From positions 1,612,001 to 1,676,000 of the forward strand of contig JAUPFP010000029.1 of NCBI GenBank assembly GCA_036925085.1: a stretch of 64,000 bases of DNA, given 5' to 3'. The translations under genes were made by a program, and so were the position numbers. Below the pieces are notes generated by a model. That model searched no databases, was not told where the DNA came from, and saw nothing but the letters and a program-made list of their open reading frames with translations. This document shows positions 46,121-57,712 of this stretch, one piece after another; position 1 is the first letter of the stretch; every line of letters begins with the position of its first letter. The stretch comes from Brachycybe producta. Its lineage: Eukaryota; Arthropoda; Diplopoda; Playtdesmida; Andrognathidae.

Positions 46121-47339
46121 TATAATGAAAGTACCCTTATTATATTCAGTGTTTGTTGAACACACGATAATCGTGGGTCCATTTGAAATTGCCAAATATA
46201 TCACACAATGGTTATTATAATCATTGCCGCAGGTGTTGTTGGAGCTTTTTTTTTTCGTGGTCGTGGTGGTGGTGGTTGTTGTTCGGAAATTATTTTCTCT
46301 TATTATGGAGCCAATTTCTTAAACCCTTTCATTCTTTTTGTCTATTTTGCTTTGTCATTTTTTATCGTTTAAAATTGAAGAACAGAAAAGGCCTTTTTTG
46401 TTGTTGGTTCATTTTCAAATATAAGTTATTTTCTAAAAGGAGTTACAAACAAAATGATGTATTTATTATTATTATTATTGAGGGTCCATTCATAACACAA
46501 AAAAGTAGTAAGACTTTTTTTTGATGGGTTTTAAATTTTATTTTGTTTAATAATGTGAAATAATAGTGAAGTTTTAAGGTTTTTTTTTAGTTTTGTGTTT
46601 GTTTATGGTCATCTTTTACGCAGTTTGGAGTCTGGTAGACCCAATTAATTTTCTCTCTCTCTCTCTTTTTCGAAGAGAGTTTTTTTATAGTTTGGCCGAA
46701 AAGCCCCATCATCATCACCACCGTCATCATCATCATCATTGCTTGCGTTTTTCTTCGCCCCTTTTCTTGGTCGTTTTTTTTACGATTTTTTTTTTACTTT
46801 TGCGTCAACCAAGTTAAGTCAGCCATTATGATAGTCTGTGAATTAGACTTTTAACCGAAAGGTTAGATGAAAACTTTCCTTTTTTTTAGGGTCGGGTCCA
46901 ATTCAATTCGGGGTTTTGAGGGTCCGTTATCTCATTGAAATAGATAGGACACTTTATCTCTCTCTCTCTCTATTTTATACATTATCTGTTACCCAACAAA
47001 CGCGCTGGTTGTTGCTTTTTTTATACCAAGTTCAGTCGTAATGAACTTGTGAAAATGAGCTTTTTTTTTCCTACCCTACATAATCATTATCATCATCATC
47101 ATCATCATCACAGCTCATAACCAAAAATCATAATCTGTATTATAAAAGAAAACTTATTCTTATTTTCTTTGCTCTGGGTTCTCTCTCTCTCTCTCCATCC
47201 GTTTTTTTTTTCATAAAGAAACATGAAATAAACTAGAATTTTTAGTTTATTTATGAAGATTATTTTATTCAGTGTTGAATTTAATATTAAAAAAAAACAA
47301 AAAAAAAACAAATTACGTTTAATAATTATTTTTTTCTAG
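46121..47339. other. non-coding stretch with CAT repeats
   Basis: No gene is called. CAT runs lie near 46707-46739 and at 47085-47110. (CT)n lies near 46651 and 46958. The 113-codon frame at 46183-46524 is Phe/Trp/Cys/Lys-rich, follows GGT and T-rich DNA, and matches nothing I know. Confidence 0.5.
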
Positions 47340-47485
47340 ATAAAAATCTAACTTATTTAACTTTTAAATTACTATTATAACCCTTCTAGTTTCTGAAACA
47401 CTTTCTAGTTTCTCTCTTAATTTTATTCTTGAAAAACAAAATAATCAAGTGTTCGAGCTACGTTTACAGTTTAAAATTGCCTCAA
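47340..47485. mobile_element. IR-1 family element, right half only (copy h)
   Basis: ACCCTTCTAGTTTCTGAAAC, then TTCTAGTTTCT, then ATTCTTGAAAAACAAAATAA, TCAAGTGTTCGAGC and ACAGTTTAAAATTGCCTC match the right arms of the other copies. No left arm precedes it. Confidence 0.7.
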
Positions 47486-49012
47486 TATTGAAAAATTATT
47501 TTTACTTTTTTAAAAAAACAAAACAATTATTTTCTGAACTATTTTACGCTGTTTTTAAATGGAACTTTTCATTTTTCGTATTTCTTTGCAAGTAAATCCA
47601 CCACCTTTTTTTCGTCTGTTTGTATTCGTGTGTGCACGTGTTGAAAATGGTTGTATGATTTGTTGCATTGTCGGTGGTCGCTCTTGAAAATGAGTGTCGA
47701 AAATGGAAAAACTGGTTTCTCATTACATTTTGACGACGACGAACTTGAGAGAGTTAAGAAAAATCTGCCTCTCTCTCTTTCGATCCTACGCTACCTACCT
47801 ACATACCCTTTTCACACTGTCTTTCTATATATCCTGCTGGGCCCACTCAACAAAAATCAATATAGAAGCTTCTTTTTTTAGGACTAGCTTGAGGTTGAGT
47901 TTTTTTTATCTTGCAAGAAATTTGGTCTTTGCCAGACTGCTCGTCGTCAAATTCATCTATTAGGACCCTCTCTATATAAGACATTTCAGCTCCCAAATTC
48001 CTCCTCCACCTCCCTCCCTTTTTCTTGTGCCCTAACCCTTCAAATTTGCTTTCTATCTCTCTCTCTCTCTCTCTCTCTCTTGTACACTCATAAAACTCAA
48101 GAATAGCCAGCCGTGCCATAGCTATATGTGTGTCTGTACGTTTAAGTAGGTGAAAATTTGTTTCCAAATTGACACACGATCACGTGATTTTTAGACAGGC
48201 CCACCACCTTTTGCTTTATTATTTTTGGTTTGACACCTTTTTTATCTTTTTCAGCAGGTAAATGATTTCCAAAGACGAGAGGGGTCAAAGTACACTGACC
48301 ATTTTTTTTTCTTCTTTCTAACCAAGAATTTATTTTTGAGGTATTATGGATGGAAGTACCAATGAGAGAGATAACGGTGAACAATTGAATGTGACTGCCG
48401 TTTATTTCCGTACGTTGATAGATATATAGATACACAACGTAATAAGAAACCTTTTCTTTTATGATAAGATGAAATTTCTTACATACATTTTTTTAAATAC
48501 CGCGTCTAGAAAGTTTTCTTTCATGATTTCTTCAGGCGTGAAATCGACTTTTTTCTACTTCATAGTCAATTTTTTCGTTGTTGTTCGATGACCTTGTTCT
48601 TTTTCTAGAGAATCTCGAGAAAAAGAAGAACAAAGATTTTTCTCTTTTATTCTTTCAAACAAAGATTTTTCTTTCTTTCAAATACGAGTTGTGATTACTA
48701 ACAAATCCGATTCCTTGAACAGGTACTACTGAGGGGGAGGGTGACTTATTTATTTTACTATTCTAGTATTCTGTTTACTTGTTTGTTTTTCAGACTTCAC
48801 ATCCAGTCCGTTTTTTGGGAAGGTTTTTGTCTGATAAAGGAACCATTTTTACTTAGCTTTTTGGAAACAATATTTATGAGGAGTTTGAAAAGTGTACACA
48901 AAAAATGGCCGAATAAGTCAAATAGTATATGGATAATTTCCATTTTCATTTGAAAATCTTTTATAAATTAACTTTTCATAGACCTTTGTTGCTCTGAGAG
49001 CAGATGTGTCTA
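47486..49012. other. non-coding stretch with (CT)n
   Basis: No gene. (CT)n lies at 48055-48080. The frames at 47651-48435 overlap on both strands, are partly CT-derived, and are not accepted. The direct repeat ACAAAGATTTTTCT occurs near 48629 and 48659. Confidence 0.5.
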
Positions 49013-49427
49013 AAGCTGATGCTACACGTAGTAACAGTCAAGCAGCAATACTAGTTGTAGCAACAGTAGTTTCCTATTTGTTGCAAGCAACACCTATGAT
49101 ACATGTTGCAACGTTCATGAAACTTACATGAAAGCAACAACCAATGAAACAAAGAGGTTGTGAGCAAAAGACTGGACATAGACATTTTGCCTCGTCTTTC
49201 TCTTCTTCATCAGTTGAAAATTTGAAATAGTCATGTGATTATTCAAGCCGTTTTTATTGGCTGTTGGCTGAAATGGTTGCTCGAAAATAGAACCAAGTTC
49301 TATTTGAAAATTCTGTTGCTTTCAATCTGTGAGCAATAATTCGGATTTCAACTTTCATGAAACAATAGAGCAACACAGCTATGTTGCTCTAAAGTTGCTG
49401 AATTGTTGCTACGTGTAGCTTCGGCTT
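49013..49427. mobile_element. TA-flanked MITE rich in TTGCTG/GCAACA motifs, 415 bp
   Basis: The left end is AAGCTGATGCTACACGTAGT. The reverse complement of the right end is AAGCCGAAGCTACACGTAGC. TA lies on both sides (49011-49012 and 49428-49429). Subterminal GCAACA and TGTTGC hexamers recur in both orientations. This design (AAGC terminus, TA flank, short motif repeated inside) parallels the element at 15742-16193, although the motif differs. Confidence 0.85.
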
Positions 49428-51063
49428 TATAATTGATGAGTGAAAACAGTAAAATTTGGATGGATGTCTGTTGGTGTGTGTGTCTTGGTTTGTTGGTTTC
49501 TGAGCGTTATTTCTCCAGAATGGAACCAGATATCTGAATGAAACCTTTTGCCTGTTTTTCAGTGATTTATTAACATTCAACTATTTAAAAATTAAAACAA
49601 TCAATCAACTAATTAATTATTTTTTTGTTTAAAAACATTTTTGATTTTTTTGTTTCTCATGATAAGTTATTCTGAGCCAACCATAACATGAGAACGGAAA
49701 CCACCTACAAGATTGAGCTAACTTGGCTAAATGGTTCTGCACATTCCAAAGAATTATATATTTAATTTCATTAATTTTTTTAACAACAACTTTTTCATAT
49801 TTTGACTTAGCTTGAATTTAGTTTAGAGTTTCAGTCAGTTTTGTCATATAGAAATATACTAAAAAAAACAAGGTTGTATTAATGAATAATATAGATAGAT
49901 GTTAATATATTTGAAAAGCAATGCTGCAGTGCGACAGTTTCTGTCTTTTTTTGTGTGTGTGTTTTATGTTCCTTTAGAGAAAAAAGAATAATAATGCTAA
50001 TAATAATATCCATATTATAGACTATGCATGACATTCATGGAACTGTGGTAATGGAATTCAAAGCTATTTTTATTTTTCTCTCTTCGTGTAAAAATACATC
50101 TCAAAAATGAGATTCGTGTTTCTTCTATTGTATATTTTAATTGTTGTCCATTTGTTGTTTGGACATTGCTTCAACTCTTAAATTTCATACATTAATATAA
50201 TAGCAAAAGCATCATCATCATCAGTAGTGAAACATCTAAAAGTGCCGGACCAGCGTTGCTCTTTTTGGTAGTTGTTCTTTTTGTTATGTGTGTTTATTTG
50301 ATATATAAAAGGTAAATGTGTGTGGTATTGGATTTTCACGTGTTTAGATAGGAAATGTGTGTGTTTGGTGGTGTTGGTGGTACAAAGAGTGAGATGAAAT
50401 GGGAGGAGGTGGAGGTGGTGGTGGTTGAGTTTCATCGCCATTAAAGGCATAATAACACAGGTGCAATGGGCATGACTGTAAGTTCCACAACATTGAACTC
50501 AACGTTCTCCCTATCAATGGTGGTCGTATTTCATACACGGCCATATAAACCCCCCTTACACCTTTCTCTTTCTATTGTTGTACCTGTATATATACGCGTA
50601 GTAAGTACCATACTTATTCACTGGCAACAATCTTTTCGATTAGTGCACCAAACTGAGCGTTTCTTACGCTTGAATGTTTTAAGAAGAGGTTTGTATGCAA
50701 ATGAGTGGGGCACGCCCTCTCTCCCTCGCAACACTTCCAATTTTTAACCATGTAGCGCGTATATAAGGTGTGTGCCACGTACGCCTTTTTCTGAGAATTT
50801 TATTCACAATCACACATTTTTTTTTCGATTCAATTTTGCCGAAATGAAACTGGTGCAAAAAATATACAATGGTAATTGGAGTTTGCCGTTGTATTTCTTT
50901 TGTCCTGTTTTTTGTTTGATAGTTTTGTTTCACATGGAAATTGTAATCAACTGTTGTTGAAATTCGTTTAGTTTTAGAAATAACTTTTAAGCAGAGCTTT
51001 ATTTAAATATACAAGGCTAAATGGTTATACGGATTACCCCGGATTTCCTGGTTAGATGCACTG
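49428..51063. other. non-coding stretch
   Basis: No gene is accepted. The frames at 50178-50960 overlap on opposite strands and follow GGT/CAC triplets (50403-50425) and T-runs. Confidence 0.5.
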
Positions 51064-51355
51064 TTTTTTTAAATTTTTGTTTAAAAACTAGAAGGTGCAC
51101 GGGAATTTCCTTTTAAGATTGTTTATAATGGATTTAATTTAACTTTTTTTCTACAGAGGTGTTTAATTTTTACAAAATTTATTTCGATCTTTTCAAGTTC
51201 AAGTAGATATGGAAAGGGTTAAATTGCTCGTCTTTTTAAATTTTGTATTTAAAAAAAACAACAACTAGAAAGTACACGGGAATTGTCTTTTAATATTATG
51301 TTTTCTACTTTATTTTAAAAGTTTCTTTCGTTTCTACGGAGCTGTTTAGTTATTT
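51064..51355. repeat. two diverged ~115-bp direct repeats
   Basis: Unit 1 (51064-51174) and unit 2 (51232-51355) share TTTTTAAATTTT, ACTAGAAGGTGCACGGGAAT against ACTAGAAAGTACACGGGAAT, CTTTTAA and TTTCTACAGAGGTGTTTA against TTTCTACGGAGCTGTTTA, in the same order and about 171 bp apart. Confidence 0.7.
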
Positions 51356-52012
51356 ATATTTTATGTATGGTTAGTTTTCAAACAAACTTTTTACAGTTTT
51401 ACTTAAAATAAAGTTGTTTCTTAAATCAAATCGAAGTTCACTTTGTAAAAACTGTTGAATCATCTTTAACATTGAAATTTAAAGCTATTGATACGATTTT
51501 CTTTTTTCAACAAGTGAAAAATGCAAATAACGTTTAAACGTTGTATTTTTTTTTTTTTTAAAAAAAAGGAGTCTCTTAGGTAGATTATTAAGCGCTTATC
51601 TTAAACACTTGTTAGACGAAAGATAGAGGGAAAGAGATATAAAAAAGGGAGTGAATTAATTTAACACTTCTACATTTGAATATTTATAAGTTAAAAGTAA
51701 AGAATGGATTCAAAAAGACGGAGAGAGAAAAAAAAAAGTATAATAGAATAAAAGTAAAGAAGAAGAAGACAAAAGACTTTGTATTGGAATGTGTTTGTGT
51801 GAGATGTTGATCGATCGGTGTTTCGTGCCAGGGTCATCCGTAGATGTGTCTTGTATTTTCGGCATTTCTCTCTTACTCTCCGCCCCCCCCCCCCTGAGAA
51901 TAGGAGACAAGCAGTCTGTGCAAAAACATCCAAAAGAAAATTTCGCTCTTTTGCAAGAAAACGGCTTTTCACCACCTTTAAATCCTTTTTTTTCATCCAT
52001 AAGATACACGTA
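51356..52012. other. AT-rich non-coding stretch with C12
   Basis: No gene. A long T/A run lies near 51547 and C12 at 51883-51894. Four overlapping frames of 69-101 codons on both strands at 51691-52058 show no recognisable domain. Confidence 0.5.
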
Positions 52013-52575
52013 TACAGAGTGTCGTAAACAAATGTATCGACACTTTGGTTGTGTTTAATTTCTTAAATTTAATTTAATAATTAAAAGTAAATGTTACAAT
52101 AAAAGATTAGATATAAAAGCATTGCATGTTTTAGGTTTAAATGATGCATTTCATCTCAAAAGTGTTAAAAATGTTCTTCATTCTCATTCAAATCATTGGT
52201 GACAACGCTAAAAAAACTGATCTGCAAACATAAATTAAAACGTAGCTCTTGTATTTCTGTTGCAATTCTCTTAAACATCTTGCGATTTATACAATTATGG
52301 CAATAAGTCGTAGATAATTGTCGCACAATTACAAGGTTTACTTTGTTAATTGATGTTTACAGATCAGTTTGTTTTACCGATGTCAGGCAATGTCTTGATA
52401 AGAATGGAGAACATTTTGAAATAAAAGGCATCATTTAAACATAAAACATATACACGCTTTTATATCTAATTTTTATTGTAACATTTACTCTTAATTATTA
52501 AATAAAATTTAAGAAAGTAAAGGTTTCAGTTATTAACAACCAAAGTGTGTAAATATATTTTGAGGACAGACTGTA
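52013..52575. mobile_element. family C long palindromic element, intact, TA-flanked
   Basis: The left end is TACAGAGTGTCGTAAACAAA, leading to CGACACTTTGGTTGTG. The reverse complement of the right end is TACAGTCTGTCCTCAAAATA, leading to ACACACTTTGGTTGTT. TA flanks both ends (52011-52012 and 52576-52577). The arms stay paired for well over 100 bp (AGTAAATGTTACAATAAAA and AGATATAAAAGC in both). At 563 bp it is the reference for the interrupted copy at 31694. Confidence 0.9.
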
Positions 52576-55090
52576 TAGAGTGTATAGAAAGACGGTTAAA
52601 GAAGTGGATTGATTGTAGGCGACAAAATGAGGCTAATATTGGACGAACGAACGATTTTTCCGCTTTAACCATCCTAGTAATTGTTCTTCTGGTGCCGCCT
52701 TTTTCTTGCTTCTTTTGTGTTGTGTGTTGGTTCACGGTTACATGGTCAATTAACAAAGAATTACTTTTAATTGCAATATTAATAGCTGTGAAAATGTGTT
52801 TTTTTTTGCAATTGAAGATTGGTTTCATGTCGTTTTGAGATGATGATAATAGATCAAAATTGGAGATATTCTTTGCTTATTTCTTCAATTGTTGTTTTTA
52901 TTATTTTGTTTGTTTTTCTTGAACATGGGTTTTTATGATGTTAGCAGTGATTGCCTATCCACGAGGGGAAGGGAGAGAGAGAAAGTAGGTCTTATTATTA
53001 CCTACTGTATATATGTAATTAGCTCCTCTTTTGAATGTCTTTTAGTTTCAAATAGGGTCTTCTTATCTATAGAGGAGAATAGTAGGTTTTTCTCGTCGTC
53101 TTCTTGTTTTATCCCTTGATTAGATGAAGAAAGAAAAAAAAAAAGCAATCTTGCTATTATTCAGATTTTCAATCTGTGTGCAATTGTTGATGTCTAAAAC
53201 GGTACATTGTAGACAGTACATATACGGGCGACATAAACACACACATATCCGCCACTCATCAGAAGAGTAATTAGCGTAGGCTCGTATATACACACACACA
53301 AATAGACATACTGTATATATACTACATTTACGAAGATTTATAGAGGCCACTCTATTGTGTTTTAACTTCATTATCCTCTGTGGATTACGTTTCTTATATA
53401 TAAGCTTATATAATGTTACAGAGGTAGAAGGGGAGAAAAGTCCAGACAACGTAATTTTCATTTGTGTAGTTCATTAAAAGGAGGGGGTCCTTGAAAGTTT
53501 GGCTGAAATTTCTTTGTAATATTATATAACTATAGTAAACCCGTCGTGCAATCTACAGGAAATGCAAATGAATGCAAAGTGTGAATTTTATATTTTGGTT
53601 TAGAAAGTTGCTTGAAAATTCTATAGAACCGTATTAGAGATCCGTAAACCGTAATAGAAGTTTCACCTTTAATTAAAGATCACTATTTTTTTCTTCTCTC
53701 TCTTTAGTAAGTGATGGTGATGATATTCTCTGTAAGGCTAATAGAAAGTGTATAAACATTTCAACTATGGGGGGGGGCAATCTCAATGTGGTGATGGTGA
53801 GAAGGTGTAAACTATAAGAAGAGTAACCCTTCTTTCTGATTGTCTTTCTGTAATTACAGTCCAAGAAGACTCTTGTGTGTTCTTTCCGTACATTTGTTGT
53901 CACCATTATAAAACGTGAGCCACCTCCAACAATGGAAAATAACCCAGGGTTCATTTTATTTCGTTCTCCTATTAAAGGAGGTTTATTGTATTATTTTTAT
54001 CGGCCCTAATGTTGGTCGTCCGTTTTAGTTTTCTTCTTCTTCTTGTTGTTGTTAGGTTAAGGTTTGGTATTTTGTTTCGTGTTTAATTCGGAGTTTCAAT
54101 CAGGTTTTTCCGCTCATATAAAAGTTCTCCCAGCAGATCTATTAGTTTGACGAAAGGGGTTTTTAATGTTTAAGGGGAGGGGGGGGGGAATTAGGATGAG
54201 AAAACATTAGAAGGTGGTATTGATTCAAATGTCCGGTGTTTTTAATACTGGAAAACACCATCAGAACTCTTGATGGTATTTCTTTTTTTTTTTTTGGAGG
54301 AAATTTTTTACATTTCTCTCTTCTTTTTTTTTTTTTTGAAGAGAGATTTATGTTTTTAATGTTTTTATTTTAAGCTGTTCAAGAAGTAAATTTCAATTAT
54401 AGTTTTTGAGATAATTTATTTTTCTCATATTTTTTTGAGTGGTCATTTTTTATATATATTTTTCGGGCATAATTTTTAAATGTGGGTGTGTGGGGAGGAT
54501 CCAAGTGCGTGTAAATACATTGTTATACTTAAGAGAGAACACAATCTCTCTTCACTTTATCTAATGAAAAAGATGTTAACCTGGAGTTAATTGGCCTAGG
54601 ATTTTTCTACTTTTTCGTTATATATTTCAAAAAATAACAACGATATCGTTGGTCCTTTGTGACAGTTTCTATTTCATATATGTACAGTATGTCTTAGAAC
54701 GAAACGCCCTCCTTATATACTTATTAACCAAATTATAAAGAGAAATATAGCCCGTAAGTACAAATCGTTTAAAATGAAAAATATATCTCTGAAAGTATAC
54801 AATCTACATATTAGAAAAGTTCGTTGTTATAGGAATATTTCAAAATATAGCTATACAAAGAAACGAATTAAATTAATAAATAATTATAAAAGTTATTGAA
54901 ATAAATCGTTTCCTTCAAAGAAAAAAATTACAATTTATACCTCAATTTTTTTAAAATTCATTTATTTTTATAATTTTTTTTACTAATTTTTGTTTATTGT
55001 TTTGTAGAGCCATATTTTGGCTTTGTCGCAACGGTTAAACTGAAATTTGAAGTATTTATCTGTAATATTTAATTTTAAACGTTTTAATTA
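52576..55090. other. non-coding stretch
   Basis: No gene is accepted. Near 52938 the motif TTAGCAGTGATTGCCTATCC is present. GTT/TTC runs lie near 54030 and a G-run at 54179-54188. Frames of about 100 codons at 52526-52838 read on both strands, and one on the minus strand lies at 53120-53461. They have no recognised domain. Confidence 0.5.
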
Positions 55091-55356
55091 CAGACGTCTC
55101 GGTAGCACAGTGAAGATCACCTCCGCTTGTGATGCTGGGGAGGGGAGGTCTCGGGTTCGAATTCTGGTTGTGTCGTGGTTGTTGTGTTTGTCTTTCATAA
55201 TTTATTTAGTCATTGTGGAGTTGACGGCAGGCAGGCAGGCAGGACGGACAGCCGAATGTAAAAACACATTTCGCCAATTCCGACTCGTATGTCGCATCTC
55301 ATCTGCGATCCGATCCGCTTGGTGCGGGGGACTTGGTCCAATAAAAGGAGAAGAAG
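55091..55356 (+). mobile_element. tRNA-derived SINE with Pol III promoter boxes
   Basis: The head resembles a tRNA. The A box TAGCACAGTG lies at 55103-55112, and the B box GGTTCGAATTC at 55154-55164 matches the consensus GGTTCGANTCC closely. A tRNA-unrelated body follows, containing four GGCA units near 55229. The 3' end reads CTTGGTCCAATAAAAGGAGA and finishes in GAA repeats. The flanks AAACGTTTTAATTA (left) and AAACGATTTAGTA (right) look like a decayed target duplication of about 13 bp. The A-B spacing is longer than in most tRNAs, so it is not a functional tRNA gene. Confidence 0.88.
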
Positions 55357-57374
55357 AAACGATTTAGTACTTTGGTAAAATTGATAAGAAGGGGGGAGGG
55401 TGGTTGTTGATTCTGCAACATACTGTATATTATGTAATAAGGGTACTAAGGTTGTATGTTGGTTTTTGTGTTAAATGAAGACATTTTCCGTAGATATGCC
55501 AAGAAAAAGAGAGAGAGAGAGAGCTTATTAGGAGGGTAATTCATGTACAACAAACAATTTGCTCTTTTCTTGTGTTGTATTAAGATAAAAAATTGTAATT
55601 ATCGTCGCTCATGAGTTTAATTAAAATTATTATTATTATTATGAGAGAGCTTCAATAGAGAGACCGATTTGTTTTTGGCTTACAGATTTTGTTAGAAAAA
55701 AACCAAAATAAATGTGTTTTTTTTAATAAGTTGATAACGATATTTTAAAATACAGAATTAATAAATATTAAGTAATATTACTTAAAAATTCAAAGTTAAG
55801 TATTTTAATAAAAAGGAAACACGCTAATATCGTGTACTCACACATGAGTTAAATGAATTCAAATTAAATGTGTTTAGGTGAATTATACGGAATCCAGTTA
55901 AGGACACATGAACACCAAATAAAAATTGACTTTAATTATTAATATTTTAAATTGAAATACTAAATCAATATTTTAATGTCAATAGTTTCTATATTTATAT
56001 TTTAAGTATTAACTCAATATTTTCAGATTATTAACTGAATAAATTGAATTCGACGACATTTTGTTTGTTTGTCCTTCACAGGGCTCTGTAGAACACGTTT
56101 ATTATTTCAATGCATTTAAATTATCAGCTGTGTGTATTTGATATATAGGGCACTTTTTCTAGCTTAATTGCATTTAATTATAATCTTAGTTATAGTAGTT
56201 ACAACTTGATTAAGTGGGAGAATTAAAGGGTGTTTGAAGTCATGTGACACACATTTTTATGTTGTAAAAGTCTCAGAAGCACAAAAAAAGTGATTATCTT
56301 ATCTTTACATTTTTTTGTAAGTTATTGAACGTGTTTTGAATTTAATAATTTTTCTTATCTTTTTGTCGGCGATGAGAAATATATTTGCTTTGAAATTTGC
56401 TTCTTTTTTTTAAAAAAAAAATTAGAATAACTATTTTAGTTTATGTAAGTTTTTACAGTTAGAAAAGATTTGATTATAAAGATAACTACATTTGTATAAA
56501 TGAGTTTATGAATTTTTTTTTCCATTTAGATTTTCTCAATTAGTTTTTGCTGTTAATTATTCGTGTCTTAATAGTTAACTTGTAAAACGTCTTGAAGGTG
56601 AGATAGGGTGTTAAGGGGGGGATGAGGAGAAAATACATTGAGGTGTAGTGGTTATTATGGGGTTTAAGAAGGTGGGGGTGAAAGTGTTTGCATCTTCTTC
56701 TAATTAATTGCAAAGCAAATTACTTTGTAATTGGCAGTTGATTTTGGAAAAGGTTTTTCGAAGCGACTCTTAAAAAGCGTTTTATAAATTATCTCTGGAG
56801 GGCTTTTAATACATTTATCTTGTAATTTACTTTTCTAAGGAAACATTTTCTATCTTCTTCTATTTTGGGGTTTGGACCCTAATTTTATGATATCTTTTTC
56901 TCTATTTTTCCTCCACCCATATTTAATAAATTGCACCTGATTATTTTCAACATTTCGTATTCATTTCTATGTTTTTCTTCTTCGTATCATCTTGAAAGTT
57001 GATTCTGTAATTGATGTTATTTTTCTCCCTTCTTTATTTCCCTCCGAAAACACTTTTCAGTCTTATTTTTTTCTTCTCATTTTAAAACAGATTTACTTCG
57101 AAAATATTATATTTTATCTTTTATGTTTTGCATCGAAGGCGGTTTTGTACAAATCTGCAACTATGTAAATTTTAAGTAAAACACATATTATTATGTTTTT
57201 ACATAAATTACTGAGTTTTTTTTTCTTTTAGATGTTAGTGTGTATGGCCGCGCGAAACATTTCTAGAATTTATCAAATGCCCTCCAAACAAAAAAGAGAA
57301 TCTGGGATCGACTGTACATTACTGAAGTTTTTATTTACGAGAATTGAAATAAAACAGAAATAAATTATTTAAAT
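55357..57374. other. AT-rich non-coding stretch
   Basis: Nothing gene-like. (GA)n lies near 55510-55523 and (ATT)n near 55624-55641. Confidence 0.6.
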
Positions 57375-57712
57375 TAAAAGATGTTTTATGAACAACGGGC
57401 CTGATTTTCGATTTCTTGATTATTCTGCGTTTTAGAAAATAAACACTAACTTTGTAAGAAGAAATTCAAAGTATGTTAGTTTAATTTAAATTGTTAAAAA
57501 AAATATTATCTGCTTATAAAGTTGGGTAATTTTCATACCGATCTAAAACGCTTATATTGAACGATATCAAACGTGAAATTACCCTTATGCAATTTGAGCT
57601 ATCCTTCTAGTTTCAAAAAACGCATTCAAGTTTCTCTCAGTTTTGCTCCTGAAAGAAAGAATAATCAAGAGTTCAAAGGGCATTGTTTACATTTTAAAAT
57701 CACTTTAATAAG
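57375..57712. mobile_element. IR-1 family element, copy i
   Basis: Left: AAAAGATGTTTTATGAACAA, then TTTCTTGATTATTCTGCGTT. Right: ATATCAAACGTGAAATTACC, then AGCTATCCTTCTAGTTTCAA, GCTCCTGAAAGAAAGAATAA, TCAAGAGTTCAAAGGG and TTTACATTTTAAAATCACTT. The two termini belong to different IR-1 subgroups, so the copy may be a recombinant or a long-diverged intermediate. Confidence 0.75.

Noticed and set aside
51691..52058. Four overlapping frames on both strands, up to 101 codons
   Set aside because: Mutually overlapping on opposite strands, low-complexity ends (poly-Lys/Phe), and partly inside the family C element. No recognised domain.
52526..52838. Complementary frames of 97 and 100 codons
   Set aside because: Open on both strands over the same DNA with no family signature. 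Most simply chance.
55091..55170. Functional tRNA gene
   Set aside because: The B box is good, but the cloverleaf spacing is too long and a SINE body with target-duplication-like flanks follows. It was annotated as a SINE instead.
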